64,000 bases of DNA, from contig CM032228.1 in assembly GCA_019009955.1 (NCBI GenBank), positions 206,573,501 through 206,637,500 of the forward strand, written 5' to 3'. Shown piece after piece: positions 9,831 through 22,383 of the stretch. The DNA comes from Riptortus pedestris (taxonomy: Eukaryota; Arthropoda; Insecta; Hemiptera; Alydidae). The notes under the pieces were generated by a model that was not told the DNA's origin, did no database searches, and was given only the letters and a program-made list of their open reading frames with translations. A program made the position numbers and the translations under genes. How positions within the stretch are numbered: the stretch's first letter is position 1; every line of letters starts with the position of its first letter.

Positions 9831-10084
9831 GGCTGTATGACCTCGAGACTATACACTTGAGTGAAATGTATAATTTTCAATTTTTTCCAAAATCTGTTCT
9901 ATATATAAAGAGATATCTGTATAAAATTGTCTATACTTGTATAAGACGTTGTGTGCTATTAGCAACTTTCACCAAAAAATAACATTTTCCATAGCCATCA
10001 GAAGCATTACAGTTTTCCTAAGGCCAATAAAATCATTAGCAAAAATTCAGAACTTTAGAAAGACTCCCCCAGTCGCCAGCGGTC

Positions 10085-10260
10085 GTGGTCCAGGCTACGC
10101 AGCTTTAATCAGCAGGCACTGAGGATGGAGCGTTGACTTCGAAAGTTCACTCTGCATTATATTAAAGAACAATAGAGGACTTGGCCTTCTTATTGATCCT
10201 TATCAATTGGTTCCTCTACCATCCAGCATATTCCAGAGGAATATATTCATGAATAAATAT
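10085..10260 (+). pseudogene. R1-like LINE 3' tail fragment
   Basis: Shares with 2356-2450 the run CTACNCAGCT.TAATCAGCAGGCACTG..GATGGAGCG, then GAAAGT.CACTCTGCAT. It extends further, through TTATCAATTGGTTC and CTCTACCATCCAGCATATTCC, which matches the outer part of the 2158-2325 tail. It is 5'-truncated. Confidence 0.75.
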
Positions 10261-11590
10261 GAAGTTTTTACCAGGTCATTATTTTTCATATTCTTGTCAT
10301 AATTCTTTATCCTCCAAATGCTGAAATATAAAGCTACTGACTAGTTCATCAGAAATCAAATACTCCGGGAGGGAATGTCTGAGATATTTTGAGAAGAGGC
10401 AAGAGTGTTGCTTTGTGATACAAAATTTTATCTCATGAGGCGAAGGTCTCCTTAAAAGTTCTATATACTGCAAAAATTCGGAGTTAAAGATATTTGGATT
10501 TATTGTAATATAGGTTGCCCAGATGAAATGTTTAAAATAACTTTAATTCTAGTCAAATCCAAATTATATAGCCCATCTGGAAACAGGTTGCAGTCCTCTG
10601 ACTGTTCTTGTCCTGGAGTAAATCATACAATTCAGCATAAAAATATAATCTGTCTCAAAACAACGTTTGGACAAAATAGTAGCAATAGATAATAGGAGTA
10701 AAATATAGAATTTAACTGGGTTTTAACAATTGAGTTGCTAGCTACTACTCATTTTGTACTTGAGAATATAAACAATTTATCAATTCCTCAAACTCTACTG
10801 GAAAATAAAAATATTATAATAGAGGTAAGTACAAATAAATCATCTAAGATATCAAACTAGCTCTTGATTTAAAATACAATCCTTTTTGTAATCATTCACT
10901 TCCCGAAAATTATATCAAGTTTAACGTTAGCTTACACAAATGTTAAGATCGGTTAGTCAGTTGAGGGTCTCAAATAGCGTGTACCCCAAAATGTCTCAGG
11001 TCATCAAGTCATATCAGAAATATTTTCGAAATATGTAAGTGGTTCAAAGGATATATTGTCAATATTTTGAAGGATGTAATTCTACATTTCTGTACTTTTG
11101 TATAGTTGGAAACAAGGATGAACTTTCTTCAGATTGTATTTTAAATATTAAAAGCAATGAAAAATTAAATAAGTTATTTTCTTTTATTTTCAAAATAATT
11201 TATTATAAACATGTAATTTAATTTCTGTACTTCGTTTCATAGTTATCTTCGGCCTTATATTTTCATATTATTATTGTTATTTATACGTTTATTTTAATTT
11301 TTACGGAAGTTAAATCCTGTGATGTACTGCAGGGCTAACATATTAACGAAAAACCACCGGACTTCTTAGCAACGTCTTATATCAAAGTCAATAAATTATT
11401 ACCAATTTACCTATCTGTTATACAATATTATATTTTAATAGAGGGCTTTATATTTTTTTACTCGAAATACCTAGAAGCGCCACTAATCCGCTGATTTTAA
11501 TGAAATAAGCCAAAAAATGAATTGTAAGGACTGTTGTTTAGTTTATAGGCGTAGTTTATTGCTGTTGAGTGGATTTATGTAGTTTAATAT
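10261..11590. other. AT-rich intergenic DNA, nothing recognised
   Basis: No gene or repeat family identified. A 60-codon frame at 11039-11221 has a composition expected from AT-rich sequence and no family resemblance. Confidence 0.45.
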
Positions 11591-11605
11591 ATTTAAAGTT
11601 TTAGA

Positions 11606-11755
11606 GGAGGGAGAAAGTGCTGTTATAAAGAAGGCCTAGATAAGGGAGATGAGGGAGGGCCAATATCCTGGCAAGGATGGCTACCTAATTATACACGGCC
11701 TTTCTTTGATCTTCCTTCATAACAGCTGTTTTCTCAGCTACAATACCTCCTTCCA
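11606..11755. repeat. Imperfect inverted repeat
   Basis: GGAGGGAGAAAGTGCTGTTATAAAG (about 11606-11630) faces CCTTCATAACAGCTGTTTTCTC...CCTCC (about 11713-11752). The spacer includes GGCAAGGATGGCTACC, and a GACAAGGATGGCC-type word is seen in reverse near 12690. It could be the edge of an unrecognised transposon. Confidence 0.4.
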
Positions 11756-11903
11756 AAACACCCCTCTTTTACATGTACAAAGTTGTTTTTAATTGTAGCT
11801 CCGTCTGAGGGATGCGCCCTTGTTAAAAACTCTTTCTCAAGCCACATCTGACGAGGAATTGGTTCGTTTAGAGAACTAGGGAATTTGTGTAAAGTACAAT
11901 GTT

Positions 11904-12113
11904 TTACTGTGCATCTTCAATTTCAGTCAATATCGTTGAACATTTTTCAGTGTAGTAGGTAAGTGTATCCTGAGAATTTCCACATTTAGGTAGATTGTCT
12001 TTTAGTTTGTTCAAACGCAATCCTAGTAACTTCCTTTTCTTCAAATACTGGTCAAAATCTTTTTGTCGTACGATTTTACTCGTCGACATTATTAATTTCA
12101 CAAATAAGTGCAC
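11904..12113 (-). CDS. Short open frame, unknown (69 aa)
   Basis: The minus-strand frame has a Lys/Leu-rich, coil-like composition and no recognised domain. The related GGATGGC words on either side (11660 and 12690) hint that it may be the start of an element's gag-like gene, but nothing else of such an element is seen. Confidence 0.2.
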   Translation of the reverse strand: MHLFVKLIMSTSKIVRQKDFDQYLKKRKLLGLRLNKLKDNLPKCGNSQDTLTYYTEKCSTILTEIEDAQ

Positions 12114-13875
12114 ATATTAATAACATGAACATGATGCTTGATTATTCCTTTTAATTCCAAAATGTAAACAACTGAAAACAATTTGTAGTGTAACAGAATA
12201 ATAATAATATTACCACAAAAACCATATGTTAACAGAAGAAAAACAATTATCATATGTTAACAAGAGTAAATATTAAATAATCATATGTAACAGTTTCAAT
12301 ACAATGTAGTTATGTATTCTCATACCATCTCTGGAATCTAAAATTATAAGAAATAATTACAAGCTTGGGAGTATTAAAGATAAATGAACTGATGTCGACG
12401 GTATTGCAGCAGTATTTCCAATATATACTTACCGAGGTTTCCCTGAGAGAGAGAATAAAGGCGAGAATACTGTAGTTACTTCCTGTGTTTCTGCGTGATA
12501 ATTTTGGTAATATTAAACGAATTGACTCTTGGAGAAGCCTGAAAATATTACTTTAAACTACGTCAATAGCCAGTAACATTTATTATTTTAAAATAGAATG
12601 CAGTGTAACCTCCTTTAATGGTTAACTAAACGCTCAATGAGGTTCGATACTTAATCAGCTACTGACTCCAAATACTCACAGCGGCCAGGCCATCCTTGTC
12701 AGAGTAATATATAGACAGACTCTATTTTCGTTGTAATCATGCTAAGAAATTTTTTTTAATCACTTTTAATAAAGGAATTAATTATTTTTATTTTAATATC
12801 TTTTAAATTATTTTAGTTGGCAACCAATAAGTAAGTCAAAAACGGCCTATGTCCTATTCACTTCGATATTCATATAAAAAAATATTGTAAAAAGTTCTTA
12901 GATCTTGATAATAGTAAAACAACTAAAAAATTAAATTTAATAATTTTGGAATGATTTCTTCTCTGTCTCGTGATTCAAAATTTCTATTATAAGACAGTGT
13001 AATGTAACAATGCTTCCAAAAAGATAAATTTGAGATTGTATGCAGAAGAAGAACAAGCATTTAATATTAGTTTGTTGGAGAGAGTTAGATGCATGAATTA
13101 AATACTGTTCTTTGCATTTGAACATTTAGAAGAGCCCATTGTAGGTATTGATGAACTGTATTAAAAATTATCAATAGATTGGAAAGATAGAAGTTCATCT
13201 TAGGACATTGAGAGCCGAAAAAACAATAAGTTAACAGTAAGTAATAAATAAAAGGAGCCCGGAACATCATAACATACTTGATGCAATCCTCGGTTTAATG
13301 TTACATACAAGGTAATTCTCTTCGCTCTTTGCAATCAGCGAGAAGTTTGGAACCTTCTAGGTTTGGTTACATTGGTTTCCGTGTAGGCGAATTCCTCCTA
13401 TAGGGTTGAAATCATCCAATTCTTAAGATAACCTTTAATTACTCCAAAAATTGCCAGTGGGATGAAACAGAGCTCCCTGAATTGTTTCACAAGCGTGATC
13501 AGAGAATAATGTGCATGAGGCGAATCGTCGGGGAAAATGGAAGAGGATTAGAACCTGGCTGAAAGAGCACGTCGCTGGATATACAGAGTTCTAGGCACAC
13601 ATCGAGAAAAACTATTTTTATAAGTCAAGATCATCTCTACGAAGCTAAGAAAGGAAAAACTTTTTCAGTGTAGCCGAACACGTGTGCATTAAATTGGAGA
13701 GGATGTATAATAGAGATCTTAGTATAAATATAGGTTGAGGCATGGCTAAGAAAGCTCTCTTATTGCTCTACGATCCCCCCGGGTCTCAGTCACGAGGAAT
13801 ACTTGGCCCAAGCAAGTTCTCTGGGAATGGTATGTCACTGGTTCCTTTCTCTTTTATTCCCCATTACATGTTTTA

Positions 13876-13877
<2 letters not shown>
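12114..13877. other. AT-rich intergenic DNA
   Basis: No gene recognised. Around 13480-13650 base composition is more even and one plus-strand frame has non-repetitive codons before stops. I could not connect it to any family. Confidence 0.4.

Positions 13878-13934
<57 letters not shown>
13878..13934. repeat. (TA)n microsatellite
   Basis: About 28 TA units ending in CACATAT. The two overlapping Ile-Tyr frames that cross it are artefacts. Confidence 0.95.
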
Positions 13935-13941
<7 letters not shown>

Positions 13942-14839
13942 TTCCATGTGCTTTTGGCTTTTTTGGGGTTTTAAATTGGTTAACACTATTTATTTGTTGT
14001 TTTTTTACTATTAATTTAATGTTTACATATATTATCTGTAAATATTCATTGGACCCTCATTTTTATTATTTTTTTGCTATACGTTTTTGAGGTGTGTTTT
14101 CCTTCCGTTAATACATTTTTTTAAATAATAACAAAGCACTTATGACTTTTTAATGATTTAGTTTACCAGCAAGATACTGATGTTGAACCGAGCCCTCTGA
14201 AAACCCTCTACTACTTGAAGTTAGTATTTGTGAAGCAACGCGGCCTTTGTCATTTATTCTAACCTGCGGTTTCGTTTCTGTAATCTATTAGTTAGGATTG
14301 ATAAATAAATATATTAGAACATTTTCGTAAAACACCGCCATAAGTACGACCTTAATAGCAGTTTTCTGTGAGGAGAAAGTTCCTGAAATGGAGTAACTAT
14401 AATTTTGTTTCAATCGATCTTAGGCCATCCTTGAAGTGTAATGACCACATTCAACTAAAGACTACGACAGGGATAACTGTATTTCCTTGCCCTGACTTGC
14501 GAGGCCTGCCAGTCTTAATATATGAGCCAATTGACAATGACGTATTAATGGTGTGGACTTAAAGTCCAATCCCATTAATTTTCCTCTCGGGCATTATCGC
14601 CACATCCCATTGCTCGCCCAATGAATTACATTAATATCTCACTCGAGCCAAGGCACAACTAAATAAATATATACTCCGATTTAATTAGAGGAGATTAAAT
14701 TATTGGCCAGTCAACTCGGATTCGTAATTCAATCCACTTTTATCATATTTGATTTGTATCAGATAATTTTATTTGCCAATGAATTATAATTAGAATAAAT
14801 TAATAAATATACTTAATATGTAGTTGAATATTGGAGCTG
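13935..14839. other. Intergenic DNA with one unexplained segment of even composition
   Basis: At 14325-14375 there is a weak resemblance to the 3' end of R-HINE (TTCG...CACCGCCATAAGTACGACCTTAATAGC). A 64-codon plus-strand frame follows at 14368-14562; the bases through 14680 are less AT-biased than the surroundings. No family is recognised, and the frame is too short to call a gene. Confidence 0.35.
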
Positions 14840-15640
14840 ATTCCCCATGATCAGAAATACCACAATATATACCACAGCTTGAAGCCCTGAAACTTGTGAT
14901 AGACCACATACCTGAAATTACGGACACGGACATCATAATTTGCACTGACTCTCTTAGCTCATTACATTCATTAAAAAACATAGTTCACATCCACTCATCT
15001 CGCACAAATTACACAAAATCCAGACATTAAACAAAAGAGTAACTATGAACTGGTTACCCGAACATACAAACATTAGACAAAGCACACAAGTAGACGAACT
15101 TGCCAAATCAGCTACTCAAAAAAGAACTCACGACAACACATATCGTACACACCAAGATATTCAAGCCCAAGCTAAACATATGATAATCAATTCATGGCAG
15201 AAATCTTGGTTTTCCATAACTGATAACAAACTTCGAAAACTGTGACACGTATACTTGGAGAATGGCCTTCCTCAAAAAGGCCAATTAGAAGAGAAGAAGT
15301 AGTTTTAACGAGGTTAAGAATTATCCATTCACGACTGACTCCCTCTTACCTACTTACTGGAGAAGACGAACCCTACTGCCAACACTGTAACTGTAGACTT
15401 ACTATAAAACATACTTACTGACTGCTATCTAAGGACTCACATAGACCTACCATACACTTTGACTGAATTACTACATGACTGTAGCAAGTATATAGATCGC
15501 GTTTTACACTACTTAAGACATAACAAAATTTAAAAAAAATTATAATGTAGGACAATACTGAAAATATTTGCAGAAATGAACACACATTTTCTCGCTAAAT
15601 CGCCCCAGGCACGAAATGCGATTATTGTATGAATAAATAA
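14840..15640 (+). pseudogene. LINE ORF2 C-terminus with RNase H and Cys-His end
   Basis: Plus-strand frames give an RNase H-like segment ('TDSLSSLHSL' near 14945, then a 'LPEHTNI...VDELAK' region at 15045-15130). Next come 'LTRLRIIHSRLT..YLLTGEDEPYCQHCNC' and 'IKHILTDC', the C-terminal CxxC..H..C motif found in I/Jockey-type LINEs with a terminal RNase H. Frameshifts separate the parts. The 3' end is near 15640, where GAATAAATAAATAGA forms an A-rich tail. RT and endonuclease regions are absent, so this is a 5'-truncated dead copy. A shorter relative is at 7108-7282. Confidence 0.85.
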
Positions 15641-18600
15641 ATAGAATACCACAATACTTGATCTATTTTATCATCAACTATTTTAATATTATTTTCGAAT
15701 ACTTTCAATGAGCCCACATCCAATCATAGAAAACAATCAATAGCACCGTTGTTGCCCTTTCAACGATGTGATAAATGTTTGTTTTTTAATTCATAATTAT
15801 TCCACATCTACCCAGAGGGTCATTAGGATGAAGAAAGTGATCAATGGAATCTTCAACCCCTAACGAGTTGTTCACTGTTCGTAACATGGCTCTTATTATA
15901 TGATGTCGCTATAAGCTTGGCTTAAAATTCACAAGAGATTGAATAATCAGATCTTGAACCTTATTGATTAGCCCCTCATCCGTGGACTTCCACATTTTTC
16001 TGTAATAAGAAGCGCATGTAAACAGGGCCTGAAAATGGACACATGATGAATTGGTTTAACGAGGAAATTGCATTATTAGAAGACGAATTTGAATGAAGAT
16101 TCCAGACTTAGAAAAAACAACAACTCGGCTAACGTTCCAGCTTCTGAAGAAATTTTCAACAAGACTGGCTATATAAAATTTTTCGATCCCATTCATAATA
16201 GCGGAGTCTTATTTCATCCCTTCTCCCCGAACCATCTGGATAGGTTTCCATTATTAACCTTTGATTTCAGTTTTTACGTGAAATGGTTTAACCTTAATAG
16301 TATCGGACCGAACAAATAAAGATAATGCCCCTGGACCTTAGAACGTTTATTTTTGGCGAAGTTAAGGTTGGACACTGACGATTCGTGACATATTGGCTTA
16401 TTGTAAACTTGAGTTTAGCTGTATTGGTGGTTTATTTAAGCTGAAATTTATATAAAAAATAAAAATTGCTCGATACATATTTGTTAAATTAAGATATATC
16501 ATAGGACACCAAATTGCAGAAAATTAAACTGGTAAAAAGAATAGTTATATGGCAGATTTTTTGTTCTCAGAGTTTTCGGTTCCTTTTCAATCACCTGTTC
16601 ACTGCAGGTTTTACAACTTATAATTCATGGTCCTGTGTTTTTAAAACACTTCCCTTAATTTCATACTAATTTTTCTGTTTAATTTTATGCAACATTATGC
16701 TACATCAAAGAAGGCTGACGTGCAATGCTTTTTTCGCACAATGGTTGAGGGTGTGTTATCTACAACCCGAAAAAATTGTTGTGCTTTCGAGAGGAAATCG
16801 GGACTGAGGGAAAGGGAGGCTGTGGCATACCTAACAAACCTATTTAGTTTATTTCCATGTTATTTACAAATTCCATATATTTTACTTCTGCTTCTAAATT
16901 TTAAAGTACCGAGTTTAATTCATGAAAATTTGTAATTCTTGTGTTTTTACTGTTTATAGCGAAGGTAATTCAAGAATTTGTTAAATTGGAACAGTGAATT
17001 TAAAATTTGAATTTGTTGTGTGATTAGTTTTGATGTGACGTGTGTTTTTTCCACGGTTTGCTATTCAACAAAAATAATAGAAGGCTTGTAAGATTTTAAT
17101 TTTATTTTTATAAAGTAAATTGGATTTGATAAGTGCACAAGTACTCTTAAAGCTCACACAAAGCTGTGCTTTAATTGCTTGACTTTGTTAAATATGAAAA
17201 CTTGCTTATTGAGCAGAAACAATTAATTTCCGTCTTCCCGGTCCAAGTTTGCCCATTATTCTGAACAAATATGGCTCCTTGTGTATATCACACTTCCGCT
17301 TATAATTTATGCCAACGACTCTAGTGTTTCTCTTGAAGACGTAAATATAAATCTCATACCACAACAAAATTACCCTGCAACGCTTAGTTTTTGAATAAAA
17401 TTTGAAAATTGGGGGCGCGATGCCCCCACATATTAAGAAATATATAAAATATTAAAAATTACGGTTAATTGGATGCTGAAGTGAAAGAAAATAAAAATAT
17501 CCATAGTTTAGTATGCTATTTTCTCTTAGTGCTAAATTCGTAATAAGAGCATATGACAACATTACAGGGTACATTAAAGTTATTATAGTCTGCATGCTCA
17601 TACTGGCTAATACCTATCAAAGTCAACTTAGACTGACAAGCTACAAAGGGACGGGACTCCAATAATTCTGTATTCGTATGGAATTTTTTCAACTTATGAC
17701 TTTCCAGGCATGAAGTTTTCTCATAACTCCTCTACCATTGATTCATAGTAGGTGTAGAAAGCAACGAGAAACCCTGTGTCTTTCTCTTGTCCGTTCCCAC
17801 AAATTCATAGGAATAAGCACCTTGATTATTCCCAGGATACAACAACATCATTAGGCAAATTATAAAAAATCATTCATTCTATAGTTTGGCCCTGAAACTG
17901 ATGAATGGTATCTACATAATAATTATGCAGGCCTTCAAATAATTCCTTTTTTTTGCTTGGGATATTTTTGTTCAGTTTAACAATATCCTCGGCCTTCCTC
18001 CACCATGTATAGTTATATTAGCAACCCACGAGAGTTTTACAATAAAATGAAATCAGCAACAACGGTAGGTAGTTAATTTATTTATTTTCAGAGATTCCTA
18101 ATTTTTCATATAATTGAAAAGAAGGAACGAAAATATCTTCAAAATTGATCAATGAAATTATACAAAACCCTTGAAGCCATACTAATATGATTAAAAGCAA
18201 TAGTAGTCACCGCGATTGAATGCAAGGTTATGAACTGATTTAGCTATAATTGCAAAATAAATCTTGAATTTTTTTATCACGTTTTGTGAGTGTGGGGGTG
18301 TTGTGAAAATTAATAACACAACAAGTTAAAATAATGTGTAGGATATTAGAAATGGGAGTTTCCGAGTATAGGGATGAAGAATATAATCTTCTTTCAATGA
18401 AGTAAGCTGCATTTGCATGGAGAAAGAGTGGTTAGCTTTTGGACTTGCGAAGTGCTTTATTTCAAATTTTTTTAAACAAAATCCCAGAAAATAAATCCAG
18501 GGGATAAATGTACCGCCCGAGGAAGGAAAGTAGTTAGTAAGTGGATTTCTGTTCAAGTCTTAGGGCTTGTGGAAATGTATGGGACATTGTGATGGTGGGT

Positions 18601-19415
18601 AGAGGGTCAAAGTGATCCTTTCCTAGTCCAGTCCATCTCACCATAGGCTAGTGAATAGAAAATTAGAAGATAAAACAAAATGTCGGATTGTTGATGAAAA
18701 TGAAATTATATTTTACTTCTGTTCACAAATAAGAAGAATAATAAATATACAGACATATGCCTACAAATAAATGAAATGAACTCAAATGAGTTATATGGAA
18801 TAATATATGGTTTATTACTACGTGTTAATTAAAAATAAATAACTAGATTTATGTGCTACTGAGCAGCGGATCAAATGATGTATAACCGGTCTGGCTGACA
18901 ATTGAATATTTTTGATGATCTGTGAATTTTTATCCGTGCCAAATATTAATAAAGTATTTCTGGTTTTGCACTCCTGCAAGCCCGAACTCCTGCTATTAAT
19001 ATTTCGTTTAAAGCAATCATATCCCTAAACATCTCATGTACAACTTGGGAAGAATATGAGAGAAGAATTGAGATGGTACTTCAGTGTTTCATTCCAGCCA
19101 CTGGTCGTTGTACAAGCCAATCTCATACTTTTATCGATTGTCCTTCTATTAGCGCGAAATGCTTTTTTATATTGAGTTCGAGATTTTTCCGCGACAATAG
19201 TTGTTTTTCAGACAATGGAGAACTACGGAGGTGGGAAATTTCCCATTTACTTTTTGTAACAATATAATGGATTCTGCTCGAAAGAGATTGAAAATTGAAG
19301 ATGGATGAGGAAGTGCAGTTGAATTAAAGATGACTGGGAGGAGAGAAGCCAGATGATAGGATATAGCTGGGGAAGGGAAGGGATAAGTGAATTAGTCCCA
19401 ATCCGGTGATAGATG
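15641..19415. other. Long AT-rich intergenic stretch
   Basis: No gene supported. Small frames at 16089-16319, 16687-16935 and 18326-18556 have no recognisable domain. A short GC hairpin (GGGGGC/GCCCCC) lies at 17411-17427. Otherwise I see nothing. Confidence 0.45.
17411..17427. repeat. Small GC-rich hairpin
   Basis: GGGGGC and GCCCCC flank a 5-base GCGAT loop in otherwise AT-rich DNA. Too short to assign a function. No T-run or gene lies beside it to suggest a terminator. Confidence 0.6.
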
Positions 19416-19419
19416 GTCT

Positions 19420-19700
19420 TGTTTGCAGGTATCCCTCTCCCTTATTATTCCAGTATTTGGCTCTCTATACAAACTCTCCCATCGGTCAACCCTTTCCACT
19501 CAAAGAAAACAAATTTTTCAACTCTCACACCATCCCTATATCGACGATTTGCAAACAACTCAAGATTTAGATAACTACAATGCATACACTACTACTCTGG
19601 ACATTGGACTTATCATTGAAAAACTAAAATACTACATATAATTCGATTTGGATGAATTCATTGTATTGAGAACACCATCCATACCCTATCGAACCACTAT
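19420..19700 (+). pseudogene. Possible decayed LINE reverse transcriptase fragment
   Basis: One plus-strand frame reads '...HPYIDDLQTTQDLDN...LDIGLIIEKLKYYI', resembling the YxDDLKL...DIGMxFGLDKC region of one group of insect non-LTR elements. A stop follows, then 'FDLDEFIVLR'. The resemblance is partial and the catalytic YxDD is altered to YIDD. It could be chance, but spacing of the shared residues supports an RT relic. Confidence 0.4.
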
Positions 19701-20182
19701 TGATGCTTCATATTATTATACTTATTGAAGTTTGCAAAAAGATCTCTCGCTCAAGTCCCAATTATAATTCGATGTCCTCCTTCCACAGCACGTTATCCAA
19801 TAATCTTAGTCCTGAAGCCTATCCCCAGTTTCTTATCCGCCCTGTTTGGTGCGCTAATCCATCCAGAGAAGTCTAAAACGGACCCGGCATGGACTGCCAG
19901 TGTGAAAACTTTGTTGCGATCTGGCTGCGGCAATAGGCAGTGGAAGCTGTAAGAGATGATAATTCCCACAACCAAATTACTAACAGGAATTTAGGAAGGG
20001 TTCACAAACAATCGACTCTACTCGAAATTTAAATATATATATTAACACAACAACAAAACAAAACAAGCTGCCCTTCTTCTGGAGGGTTCCCCTCAGGGTC
20101 AGCCTCCTAATCTGCCCAACTGGGTAATGTTAAAAAGAAATACCTCTTTTCTTTAAATATTTTTTAAAACAAGAAATTTGTA

Positions 20183-20645
20183 TTAAATTTTGATAGGGCC
20201 ATATAGAAAGGAGTGCAGCTTTGCATCGAGTCTTGATTTATACAAATGATAATTTATAATTCTCGCCGATTGCTTAATAACGACTGTAGATAAATTCTGG
20301 AAGTCGTTTGTGGATAATCCCAGTTCATTTAAAATTTCAGCTGTCCTTGGGGATATTGCACCTCTTGAACCTATCAGCAAGCCTTTGACACTCCATTTTT
20401 CAACTGGGTATTTTATCTTGAAGTACCCACAGCAAGGTTCATAAATCCTTATCTTATCCTCGTCTACGTTTATTGATTGCTTGATATTGGTTTCGAACCT
20501 TACTGTGGGATCTAGGATGACTCCTTCATTTTCTATCCTTTTGATAATTATGATGTCTGCTCGTTTCGGCGACCCATCAGACGATTTGCACGCAACTTCT
20601 TCATAGATTTCCCAATCTTTGTGGTATATTTTTATTAGCTGGGCT
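20183..20645 (-). pseudogene. Coding relic with restriction-endonuclease-like motif, C-terminal fragment
   Basis: The minus-strand frame stays open for about 150 codons, from the TA tract at 20649 to a stop at 20183. It contains 'SPKRADIIII' followed about 10 residues later by 'ILDPTVRFE', a spacing reminiscent of the catalytic core of PD-(D/E)xK nucleases. 'IYEPCCGYFKIKYPVEKW' and then 'GLLIGSRGAISPRT' follow before the end. I associate this combination with the C-terminus of multi-domain proteins of some insect non-LTR retroelements; that link is from memory of the pattern. No in-frame stop is seen in the part translated. The 5' side is cut by the microsatellite. Confidence 0.5.
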
Positions 20646-20648
20646 ATA

Positions 20649-20662
20649 TATATATATATATA
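20649..20662. repeat. Short (TA)n tract
   Basis: Seven TA units that coincide with the upstream limit of the coding relic at 20183-20645. Confidence 0.8.
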
Positions 20663-22202
20663 ATTTTATTTATAATTAAATATTCACCAATAATAAGTAT
20701 TAATAAAAATGAAGAGGCACCTTTTAATAATATAAAGGATGACATTTATCTCTACTTAAACTAGATTAAAATTAAATCACTTAGCTGTTTTTTATAGAAG
20801 TTCTTTATCAGACTCTGCTGTGATAGTGCAGGCGAGAAGTATTCTGGCTGAGGGTTAACAAGATGTCCTGGACCATGGAGTCCAGTCTAGAGTATCTGAG
20901 ATATGACTGCTTCTAATCCTCCGCGACGTCCTCCTGATATAGGCTAAGCCTTTGTCGTCCTTTGACCCCGCCGATCAAAATATGCTCAAAAAGTGTATTT
21001 AGCGGGAAATCGTTATCGAAATTCATCCGTACTATGAATTAGTGTTTCGACGTTAAGGGCTGTGAATGTTATTTTAAAAATATATCTTCTAAAATACAAG
21101 TGCACAAGGTGACAACTCCAAATTGGATCCAAGACTCTTATTTAAAGGTAAAAACTATACATTTAAATATTCATAAATAATAATCTTAATGTGCTTTGAG
21201 CAGGCATTATTCAGAATATAAAATATATGGTCATTTGTGATGGGTTTATGTAATGCAATGTCAGATTCATTACAACTTGACATAGTGATAAGAAGTGTTT
21301 GTATTCATATCTCTTTGTTACTCGATATCATCTTATTCACTAAGTCCATATATTTTGCTAAAGTTGGCCAACAGCGATGGACACTGAATATTTTTAAGTT
21401 TTTAGATGATCTAACTCAATTTTTCACGGTTGAAGTAGGGTCGAAACTATACCATGAACAACGTAAAGTGTACTATTTTAAAATAATGTGAATAAAAGTA
21501 TGAATATTAAACTGATCTATCAAAACAGAATGTGTGTAAATTCCATAAATTTAATGTATGGAGTTAGCAAAATGAGAGTTTATATGAAACAAAAGTGATA
21601 AAGTGTTTTTTTTTTAATTTATGACGTATGTGATATCCTCAGGGCATAAATGCAGAAAAACGTACCCCAATATGTTTTTAAGGTTATTATCCTGGAAATA
21701 CCAATTACAATCTTTTGCAAAATGAATAAAATTATAGCTAACAAAAGTTAGTTAACCACTAAAATAAGTTCAGTAGTTGTTTGGTCGTATGTTGAGGGAG
21801 GGTGCAGAACCGGTACTTTGTTCGTGTCTTTGCTCTTTTTGTGGTCAAAAAGCCTAGAAAAGGGTACATTAATGATTTTGTTTTTGGCATTCATTACAAT
21901 CCCTCCTCGAGACGGCTCTAAATGGTTGGCAAATGGCGCATATGTGTTATAACTTGGTTGAAATATTAGAGAAAGGTATTTTTATATGCAAAGCCAAAAT
22001 TGCTATTTATTTCCAAAAAATGTTATAGTAGTGGTAATTCCTCTGCAATTAAAAGGAAATAAGCAGAGAAAGTAGCTTTGCTGTCATTCATCAATTTATT
22101 ATATTTGTCTACGCAGCTTGAGAGGTTCAGTAGAACCTTTCCTCCTGACTTACGTAGAAAATATGTAACTGAGATCTGCAACTGGGAAGTTATTAACTAG
22201 CA
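20663..22202. other. AT-rich intergenic DNA
   Basis: Nothing recognised. An 84-codon frame at 21237-21491 has an ordinary amino acid mix but no known domain and no splice or promoter support. Confidence 0.4.
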
Positions 22203-22383
22203 TAAAAAGTAAACCTAGAGTAGCGAGTTCGATTCTCGCCTGGGCAAAGGAAATTATTTAGTGACGAAATTCATTAAATAACATCCTAAAATCCCACCCT
22301 GGCTAGAAAAGAGTGGTAACCTGTAGATAACCCGTCCCGATTAGCCTAAGTTGCAAAAAGTGGAAGTTAATAAATAATAATAA
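22203..22383 (+). repeat. tRNA-derived SINE copy 2
   Basis: Starts inside the tRNA-like head (AAACCTAGAGTAGCGAG) and carries an intact B-box-like GAGTTCGATTCTCGCC. It continues through CCCACCCTGGCTAGAAAAG and GTAACCTGTAGATAACCCG to TTGCAAAAAGTGG and a (TAA)n tail at about 22365-22383. The A-box half is missing, so it is 5'-truncated. It is among the best preserved 3' halves of the family here. Confidence 0.88.

Noticed and set aside
13742..14090. Two overlapping frames with Ile-Tyr runs
   Set aside because: Read-through of the (TA)n tract in two frames; no domain on either side.
17411..17427. Hairpin as a transcription terminator
   Set aside because: No T-run follows and there is no neighbouring gene.
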